DNA of 64,000 bases, from contig JAULSN010000004.1 of assembly GCA_033439765.1 (NCBI GenBank), positions 1,808,001 to 1,872,000 of the forward strand, read 5' to 3'. Under the pieces are notes generated by a model. That model was given only the letters and a program-made list of their open reading frames with translations. It was not told the origin of the DNA and searched no databases. A program made the position numbers and the translations under genes. The stretch is from Lasiosphaeria ovina (lineage: Eukaryota; Ascomycota; Sordariomycetes; Sordariales; Lasiosphaeriaceae). This document shows, piece by piece, positions 56,518-64,000 of this stretch (positions are counted from its first letter, which is position 1; each line of letters begins with the position of its first letter).

Positions 56518-59021
56518 GCCGGGCTGGGCCGGGCTGGGCCGAGTTGGACCGAAACATGACGAGTCTCCTTTTCAGGCTGTTTCAAGGTATATTGCTGTTG
56601 CCCGGGGAAACTCGCTGCTGCGAGGATACCGCTGGTGTCGGGCGAGGAAACTTCGGGGGTCATAGCACGGCTTTGCCAGGGGCAGCCTTGGCGGGCCAGC
56701 TCACAGCGGCAGAGACCAGTGGATAGGCATTCTTCACCGTCTCTGCAGCCGGAACCCTTTCTTGTATGTAAATATACTACGTTGGCATGCCCTGTCAACA
56801 TCTTCAAAAACACTCTCTTGACTCTCTTCAAAAAACGCGCGCGCTCGCTGTACACTCCAATCCCTGAATGTTTGTTGGCCTGTTACCGGGGAACAAGGAG
56901 AAGATTATCGCAAATAAATCGGCAGAAATGGCCTTTAATAGGTACTTTTAGAGAAGAGATAGGCCTCTGAGATTCTAGAATAGGGGTTCTAATAGTTATT
57001 ACCTTCCCCGGTAAAAAAACTTATAGGGCGAGGAGTAAGGAATGGAGGCACTTCAAATCTTGGAAAGCCCCCCGCTAACAAACATTTCAGGGATTGGATT
57101 GCACAGTCTGCCGTCTCGCGACCAACGGCGAGTGACCTTCTCACATCGTCAAAGATGAAGAATATACATAATGGAGATTCCCATCTCAGAATTGGCGCCT
57201 CGATATCCACCGTCTATAATTGTGTGGAGTCTTCACGTTGCAGCGCACACATGGAAGCTTCGGAAGCGCCGCATAAGCAGGAATCCAAGCTAAAAGATAC
57301 CACCAAGTGGATGAAAAAATCCCGCGACTAACTCCGCGTCTTATTCGCAAGTCGAGCCACCCCTAGTCAGGAATCTTCCGCGAACCGGAATCTCTCGGAT
57401 TGCCTGCTTGTGGTGTTGAATGCCGAGTCGAGTCCGCTTGGCCTTGGCCACAGTACTGTGTGTGAAAGAAAAAACATCCGACTCGTCGCCTTGCGCGCAG
57501 GCCTGAGCGGCTCAACTGTTGCCATCCGCGGGGTCAGACTGAGTGCCAGCTGCTACTTCCGCATTCGGTCTTACTCAGCTCCGGCGCTTGCGATCTGTGC
57601 TCACGCTCATCTTGTCGAGTCTCGGTTGCTGCCAAGGTTGGCCTTGGTGTGATGAAAGCTTGGTCCGCCTGCCCCGCTCTGTCCGTCACCTCGACAGCCG
57701 ATCCCTGTGCCGGTCCTAGCCCGGGGCCTTCAATCTGTATACCGCTAGTTCGATCCACTGGCCGTGGGCTTGATTTGGTCCAGTGTAGCGCTGCGTTGCG
57801 CCGTAATCTATAACACAGTGGGCTCGAGGTGCACCGTGCCTTCCGTCTTGCATCTCAACTACTCCTGCGGAATCCATCCATTGATATCGGCCTTGATTCC
57901 ATTGCTTGCCCAATCCAAGATCGAACTTTGTCCGGACGCCCTCACCCTCACTGCTCGCCGTGATAGAAGCTTTACTACCACCTATAAACTCCATCCAGAA
58001 CTGGTAAGCTACCTTGTTCAGTTCCCCACCGTCGAATGCAAGCTCCCCGTGCCCGTCTCCGTGCGAGCTGGCAGCGACGAGTCGTCGCGGCGAAAGCGCG
58101 AGTCGTGGACGATTCGTCCTTCGCCCGCGCTCGCTCTTCCAATCACCGAGCATTCCCCACGGCTGTATCCCTGCCCGCCCTGTCTATCTCGCGCAATCCC
58201 ACAGGCAGGTCACGGCCGGCTGTGGTGGGTGGCCATCGGAAATTCGCGCATTGAAAGGGAAGGCCCTGCTGCTGCTGCCGTGCTCGCCGGTCCCCGTGGG
58301 CCAAGCTTTGTCGAGCACCGAGCTCCACGGGCCATTATTTTGTTTCTTGCTCGCGCCCGCCCCTGCTGTCCGTTTGTTTTCGTCGTTCTTCTCCCTCTTC
58401 CCCTCTCTCGACAGTAGTCCTCTAATATTCAATCAGTCCCAATTGGTCCCTCCCAATTCTCAATTCGTCTCTGCCAAGTCGTCTTGTGGTTTTCCGCACT
58501 CCTACTTCCTGTTTTCTCTCTTCCGTTTTACTCTACACGGCTTGTCCAAGACCTCTCTTGGCGCTCCGAAGCTTTGACCTCGAAACTGACCACCCCAAGT
58601 CGCATCAGTGGCGCTCATCCTCTCTCGGCCCTGACTCTATCTAATCATTTCACCGACACCGCATTACCTACCAAAAAGTAAGCATTGCCTGACCTTTACT
58701 TCAATTGATTCAATCGCTCGACGCCTCCTCTGCTGCGCGATTTTGAGAGATCGGGACACCCGTTCGGCCATCTCGGAGCTCCCTGCGCATCCGGATGCCG
58801 CGGCGGTACCTTACCTGAATGACGGATGCCAAGTACCGCCCCACGGAAAAAGCTCTCAGCTTCCAGCGGGGAGAATCGCCGATAAACACCGCGATCGTAC
58901 CAGCACGCTGATTGCCTGCATACCTTTAAACCGCTCATCACCTTCGACAACGTTTATCAATTGGCCGTCGCATTAAGCAACAATACAATTTGCTAACATT
59001 TCCATCCTACCAGCTCCTAAA
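56518..59021. other. 2.5-kb region between the LPMO and a small membrane-protein gene
   Basis: Contains the foldback element 56848-57106. The part from about 57800 to 59000 is CT-rich and looks like promoter and long leader of the small gene at 59022; the sequence CATCCTACCAG just before its ATG resembles a leader-intron acceptor. The longest open frame (57764-58417) resembles no known protein. Confidence 0.5.
56848..57106. mobile_element. MITE-like foldback element with about 32-base inverted repeats
   Basis: The left arm (CTGTACAC followed by TCCAATCCCTGAATG, 56848-56879) is matched inverted at 57074-57106 with three substitutions and one inserted base. A further inverted pair TTACCGGGGAA lies inside at 56883-56893 and 57004-57014. 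A palindrome ATTCTAGAAT sits at the exact centre (56972-56981). There is no open frame, and no convincing target-site duplication is visible. It starts 331 bases after the LPMO stop codon. Confidence 0.5.
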
Positions 59022-59219
59022 ATGCCTTCTATCAAGACCGCTCTCGTCGCTCGCGACAGCATGTCCCACCTCGCCAAGCGGGAGAACTGGGCTTCCCAAG
59101 AGGCCGGTGTCATTGTCGTGTTCGCAATTGTCTTCGTCGTCGCCGTCGGCTTGGCGTCTCTCTTCATCTCGAGATGGTTTTCCCGTCGCAAGGCCGCGAA
59201 ACAGGCCTCCACCGTCTAA
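59022..59219 (+). CDS. Small single-pass membrane protein, 65 residues, function unknown
   Basis: An uninterrupted frame from ATG at 59022 to TAA encodes 65 residues: a polar N-terminus ending in KRENWASQEAG, one strongly hydrophobic segment at about 29-49 (VIVVFAIVFVVAVGLASLFI), then a basic tail RWFSRRKAAKQASTV. The positive charge after the segment suggests that the C-terminus is cytosolic. The arrangement RENWA-x-EAGVIVVF is, to my recollection, shared by short uncharacterised proteins of other filamentous ascomycetes, but I cannot verify this here. The codons are C/G-ended as in the confident genes. A leader-intron acceptor (CATCCTACCAG) lies just upstream. No function can be assigned. 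Confidence 0.75.
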   Translation: MPSIKTALVARDSMSHLAKRENWASQEAGVIVVFAIVFVVAVGLASLFISRWFSRRKAAKQASTV

Positions 59220-60280
59220 ACAGCTCTTGCTGCAAACTCGGCCCCCAGGCAAAAGAAACGGGCACACGATGGCATTGAGAGGACGAAGAACGACCGTGGA
59301 CGTTAATGAAGGAAAGTGTTTGGGAACGGGACCTGATTGTGAACGGGGTGCGGTGGATCAGGCCTCGATTAAGCTCTTGAAGCATGGCTGCCACATGTTC
59401 ACGGCGTGGTAGCCGAGTATCGTTCGCAACGACTAACGGAGGGAGGGAATCCGATCACTTTTTGCGCCGACACCTACCTCCTACCTTGACCTAATTCTCG
59501 CAATGGCGGACCAGATCTGGTTGCGAAGTTACTCAATTTCTGGCGCTTTGGAAAATGGTATGGATGAGAGCTGGTGGACAAGAGATAGGGGGTGTTGTGG
59601 TGTGTGGCCGTCATCACATGACCGCATCAATCGTTTCAGCAACTCGCCGTGCAACTAGCTAGGGCGAGAATAGGAACACAGATTGCGGACGAAGGACGGG
59701 TGTGTTGCGGTTGGCAACAATTTCATGGGACTAGCGACGAGCATGTTGCTGTTCTTCCTATTTATTTTTTTCTCCTTAATACTATTTTTGATACCTCCTA
59801 CACGGTTGGACCTCCTGGCTGTGCACGGCCGCTGGGTGCGGATTTGTCTCTTGCCCGTGCAGGATTCGGTATGCCGGCCTTGACACAGCCGAGCGCCAAA
59901 AACACCAACAACATGGACATAGAATCGACAATCTTACCATTGTATAAGAGTACATGGCTAGTGCTTCTTTTATTGCGGCGAAACTGACACGGTGAGGCAG
60001 CAGACATTCTTTGACTCGGTTTACAGTAGCAAGGCGCAAATACGAGCGAGTCCAGCAGAGGATCATATTAAGACCGGCTTTCAGATATAGCCGGCCGACT
60101 TCCGATTACGCCATATTTATGCACACAATAGCCACAGACGATTTCTTGGGATAGCATTCTATCTCCGTTCAGCTCCTCGGGGGCGCCTATCCATTTACTT
60201 GTACAACTCTGTCTTTTCCAGGTGTATCAGACCGCTTGCGGGCTAGATAACATTGACATAGTTAGCATTCGACTTCCTTT
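59220..60280. other. Convergent 3' region of the small gene and dCMP deaminase
   Basis: About 1 kb without a protein-like frame, with T-rich stretches near 59755-59790. Confidence 0.6.
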
Positions 60281-61571
60281 TTACATGCTCAGAGGCAGTC
60301 TTGAGGGCGGGGCCTAAAATTACGGCAACGGGTGTGCAAGGCGGGCCCGACTCACCGGCACAAGTTGCCTCAACCGCACGCCAGCCTGGAGGAACACGGC
60401 GGCCGTGGCGCCATCCATGCTGTAGCCCTGGCTGTAGACGACCTCGCTGATGCCGACCTGGGCAATCTTGATACTGCAGGTCAGACAGGGGCACGTGTCG
60501 CAGTAGAGCACGGCGCCGCCGCCGACGCGCTCGCGGCCGGCCTCGAGCAGCGCGTTCTCTTCGGCGTGGATGCACAGGCACGTGGTGAGGCCGTGGCCGG
60601 AGAGGTGGGCCGAGGCGTCGTTGCAGCGGCCGCAGCCGCCCTCGCCGCAGTTGAGCAGGCCCCGCGGCGTGCCGTTGTACCCCGTGCTAATGACGCGCTT
60701 GTCGCGCACCACCACGCACCCCACGCGCCGCTTCATGCAGTTGCTCCGCTGCGCCGCCAGCGACGCCAGCGCCATAAAGTACGAGTCCCACGACGGCCGC
60801 AGCCGGTCCCCGTCCAGCAGGTCCAGCGCCCCTAGCGTCCCGAACAGCTGCGCAACCGACCCCGACGTGTTGAGCAGCCGAACCCCCGCCCGCGACATCA
60901 GCGGCAGCTGCCCCGTCGCCGCGTCGTACAGGTGCGCGTCCGACAGCGCCACGAAGTCGGCCAGTGGCATGTCGTCCCGGGACGCTGCTGCTGTGCCGTT
61001 GTCAAGTCGGCGCCGCCGCTGCTCCTCCCGCTCCTGAAACCGCCGCCACCGCAGCCCCACCGGCGCGTCCACGCTGACCAGCAAGAAGAACGGCCGCTGG
61101 CTGTACATGTCCAGCACGGCCTCGCTGGGGATGTTGGTCGTCACCCACCGATCGCGCCAGCGCGCCGTGACCAGGCCGAGTAGCTCGTCGGCCGTCGCGA
61201 AGACCTGCCGAGTCTCTGCCGAAGACCCGCCGAGCTCGTCATTGTCACCGGCTTCTTCTTCTCCTCCCCCGTTGGCTTTGCTGCTCACTGGTCCTGCTGC
61301 GGCTGCGGCTGCTTCCTTGCTCGCCGGCGCGTGAGTTCCCTCTCCTCCTCCTGTCGAGGAGCCGAGATGCAGACGCGTGAAGCCATGGTGGTCGACGAGA
61401 TACTGCGCGATGGTGGTCTTGCCCGCGCAAATGCCTGGCCACCTCCCGAGTCAAAATTGTGTACGTCCCGGTCTGAGAAAGATGAATGGCTTTTTTCATA
61501 TGTGTATGAAAATGAATGAAAGGAGAAGGGTGGGTGGGTGGCTAATTACTCCCGCATATGCCGATGAACAT
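60281..61571 (-). CDS. dcd1: Deoxycytidylate (dCMP) deaminase with N-terminal P-loop domain
   Basis: Converts dCMP to dUMP, the substrate of thymidylate synthase. Exons 61550-61571, 60356-61434 and 60281-60313 give 377 residues. Exon 1 encodes only seven residues plus one base (MFIGICG), and the join makes the P-loop GSICAGKT, which fixes this splice. The N-terminal kinase-like domain is the one found in fungal Dcd1 and carries an Ala/Gly/Glu-rich insertion at about 35-80. The deaminase domain starts near WDSYFMALASLAAQRSNCMKRRVGCVVV. Zinc ligands are His297 (HAEEN, with Glu299 as proton shuttle), Cys324 and Cys327 (PCLTC). A Cys-rich GEGGCGRCNDAS loop is also typical. The last intron (GTGAGT...TTTTAG) is chosen because of its strong signals; read through, the frame would stop at 60320 with a different short tail. 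Confidence 0.92.
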
Positions 61572-62629
61572 GGCAAATTCTTTGTTTTCTTCTTTTCAAA
61601 AAAAGGGAAAAAGGCTGTTTGGGTTTTTTGAGGTACGTTTGTCGCTTGGTTTTTAGCCGTGTGAGTTTTCCCTCAAGTTTTACTAGCAATTCAATTTGCA
61701 AGTCAGTTGCCGCTTGAAGGCTGAAGCTCATAACCCTTCAACTTGGTGTGCAACGCTCAGGCCAGACGCGTCCCGCAAACAGCCAAGACACAATTAAGCG
61801 CGTCAAGCTCGGCGCGGAAGCCGCCGAAGATCAGCCGGAGGGGTAAGGTGCCTGAGCCAGTCACAGTAGGTGCAGCTGATGCCTGTCAGGTCAGTGACGA
61901 AAGGCGCCCCAGTTTGGTGTCTCCGAAACATTAGTGCGGGGCACAGCGCAGTGGGCGAGCGGCGGCAGCAGCAGCAGCAGCAGCTTGTGCTCACCAACAC
62001 CCGCGGGTGGGGACATGGACCCCGCGGCAGACAGACGACCGCAGGAGGTGGTTGCCTTGTATTTCCTGCTGTCCTCAAAATGGACTTGGGTTGTCAATCA
62101 CCAGCCTCACCCAGCTGTCCCTTCTGTTTGATCCTGTGACGCATACTTTATCCCAGGTCATGAACTGCAGGCTATGACACAGAACGGCTGACTGCGCTTC
62201 GACTTCCATTTTGACTTTTAACTCTGCGCCCTCCCTCCTGCACAACGGTCCTCCCCAACAAAGGCCTATTTTAAAATCCGGGCTGTTACTCGTGCCTGTT
62301 AGGTACCTTAGGTTGGCTGCGTGCTGAATTGTTCACTTGTCTCTGCGCAGACAAAGCACCACTTGCGCCCAGGTTTGGTTTCCAGAGAGGTCGCCGGCAG
62401 CTGTCACTGTCACTTCACAACCACTCTCGCTCTAGAATCGTGTCTGTCTAGGTCTGCGATCCGGAAGCGCCCGCTCCCCGCGCATATATATATCCACACT
62501 GCATACGGACTTCAGCTTCCGAGTCCCCACGCCAGCTAAAAGCCGCTTCCACCTTCCTTCCTCCGCGACCACGCACAAACCCCGTGACAGCATCGTCGCC
62601 GCGGGCGCACAGTCGCACAGTCGCACACC
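61572..62629. other. Divergent 1.06-kb promoter region shared by DCD1 and ATG7
   Basis: No coding frame. Contains a CAG run near 61965-61985 and an AT box at 62484-62493 on the ATG7 side. Confidence 0.6.
62484..62493 (+). promoter_or_regulatory. Candidate TATA-like AT tract upstream of ATG7
   Basis: Ten alternating A/T bases in an otherwise GC-rich leader, 137 bases before the ATG7 start codon. Confidence 0.35.
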
Positions 62630-64000
62630 ATGGCTGCTCTCAAGTTTGCGACCTTCTCTTCGGAGATCGAACTGCCCTTCTACTCGGCCCTCTTCTCGTC
62701 CAAGCTCGAGCATGACAAGCTCGACGACTCTGCCCGCCCCGTCATCGGCCTCTATGAGCCGCGCCCCCAGGCCGACCCCGAGGCGAGCACCAAGATGCAG
62801 GTCCTCGGAAGCGCATTGACTAGTACCCAGTAAGCTTCTTGTCATCTCCCCCAGTCGCTTCGCGCGTACAATCGCATAAGCATGTCTAACGCCCTGCGAC
62901 AGTGTGCCTCTTGGTCTGAGCCGCGCCGAGGGCTTCATCAAGAACGTCAACACGGTCGAGGAATTCAATAATACGGACAAGTCTGCCCTCATCACAGATG
63001 CCGGGCGCCAGGTTGGTGTCCCCAAGCTCCCTCGGCAGGCGGTTGCTTTTGTCGTGTGCCAAGGCTAATTTGCGCTTTCTTGCGACGGGCAGATCTGGGA
63101 CGCGATCCAAGACGGTACCATCTACTCTATCCCGTCGCTCCTCTCGTCCTTCAAGATCCTCTCGTTCGCCAACCTAAAGAAGTACCAGTTTAAGTACTGG
63201 TTTGCCTTCCCGGCCCTCCACTCGGATCCCTCGTGGAAGCGAAAGGGCCCCATCGGCCGGCTGGACTCGAAAGAGAGCACGGCGCTGGCCGAGAAGATCG
63301 GGACGTGGCGGTACATTGTCGACAACAGGGAGCACGGCTTCTTCCTCGCCAAAAAGGTGCGGGGCGAGGATGCGACAAAGCTCCCGTCGGACGACCCCGG
63401 CGCCGACATTGGCTACCGGTGGGAGATCGGCTCCCTGAGAGACTTTGAGACGGGATTCTTCAACGACATACCGGCCGAGGACAGATATGTCTCTTTTGTC
63501 GACCCCTCAAACTATCCCGAATCTCCATCTTGGCCTCTGCGCAATTTGTTGGTTCTGATTAGGCATCGGTACCAGCTCAGGGAGGTCCAGATCCTGTGTT
63601 ACCGGGACACGCAGGCCAGGAGGCACGAGGCGCGGAGCATCATCATGCCCCTGGCCATGGACGCGGTGGAGAAGATGGAAATCACCAAGATGCCCAAGGT
63701 GACGGGCTGGGAGAGAAACGCTAGCGGCGACTTGAGGTCCCGCTCCGCGAACCTGGGCGAGTACATGGATCCCGCTCGCCTTGCAGACCAGGCAGTCGAT
63801 CTAAACTTGAAGCTGATGAAGTGGCGGCTGTCCCCGAATCTCGACCTCGACACCATCAAGAACACAAAGTGTCTCTTGCTCGGCGCCGGTACCCTGGGGA
63901 GCTATGTTTCTCGGAATCTGATGGGCTGGGGCGTGCGCAAGATCACCTTTGTCGACTACGGCGCAGTGTCCTTCTCGAACCCGGTGCGCCAACCGCTGTT
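62630..64000 (+). CDS. atg7: Autophagy E1-like enzyme ATG7, 3' part beyond the window
   Basis: Ubiquitin-activating-like enzyme that activates Atg8 and Atg12 for conjugation during autophagosome formation. Exons 62630-62829, 62903-63011 and 63093 to the window end join in frame. The N-terminal domain begins [19 protein letters not shown] and continues with [16 protein letters not shown] and [14 protein letters not shown], all typical of Atg7. The adenylation domain starts with the nucleotide-binding [30 protein letters not shown] followed by [11 protein letters not shown], where the window stops. The catalytic Cys and the Atg8-binding C-terminus are therefore missing only because of truncation. 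It shares its upstream region with DCD1. Confidence 0.96.

Noticed and set aside
57764..58417. 217-codon plus-strand open frame
   Set aside because: Lies in CT-rich leader-like DNA and contains no family feature, and a second frame overlaps it out of phase.
1..64000. CRISPR array, 5S or other rRNA gene, biosynthetic cluster
   Set aside because: No regularly spaced repeats, no 5S signature, and no clustered synthase or tailoring genes were seen.

Overview
This window looks like nuclear DNA of a filamentous ascomycete, most likely a Sordariomycete close to the Sordariales (Chaetomiaceae/Neurospora-like). The evidence is short GT-AG introns of about 45-115 bases, G/C-ended codons in the genes, proteins matching fungal families (NsdD/SUB-1, PKA regulatory subunit, AA9 LPMO, Atg7), an intron-containing nuclear tRNA-Ala, and long gene-free stretches rich in TAGG-type microsatellites. 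No operon, phage, bacterial mobile element or CRISPR array is visible.

Layout: 1-241 holds the 3' end of an unidentified gene. Then come glutamate-cysteine ligase (3456-6075, +, seven exons) and a tRNA-Ala(AGC) with a 51-base intron (7820-7943, -). A gene-poor block runs from 6.1 to 34.3 kb, and its only protein gene is a GATA factor of the NsdD/SUB-1 type (16232-17617, -), with 16.7 kb of gene-free DNA upstream. From 34.35 kb the window is gene-dense: SPT16 of the FACT complex (+), a CDC50/LEM3 flippase subunit (-), the PKA regulatory subunit (+), the splicing factor SPF27 (-), a membrane-anchored neutral ceramidase (+), a kelch-repeat protein with a coding tandem repeat (+), the 24 kDa subunit of complex I (-), a secreted AA9 lytic polysaccharide monooxygenase (+), a 65-residue membrane protein (+), dCMP deaminase (-) and the first part of ATG7 (+, cut by the window end).

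The genes do not form one pathway. They are mostly single-copy housekeeping or regulatory genes: glutathione synthesis, chromatin, lipid asymmetry, cAMP signalling, splicing, sphingolipid turnover, respiration, nucleotide metabolism and autophagy. One lignocellulose-degradation gene sits among them. Divergent pairs sharing upstream DNA are CDC50/PKA-R, SPF27/ceramidase, NUO-24/LPMO and DCD1/ATG7.

The most distinctive non-genic structures are three foldback, MITE-like elements (21981-22385, 54330-54599, 56848-57106), two of which bracket the AA9 LPMO gene. Others are perfect palindromes centred on TTCTAGAA, Yap1-type sites upstream of the glutathione gene, and the NsdD gene desert. Exon boundaries were read by eye from splice signals and protein continuity. 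They are well supported for most genes but uncertain at the 5' ends of the ceramidase and the GATA factor.
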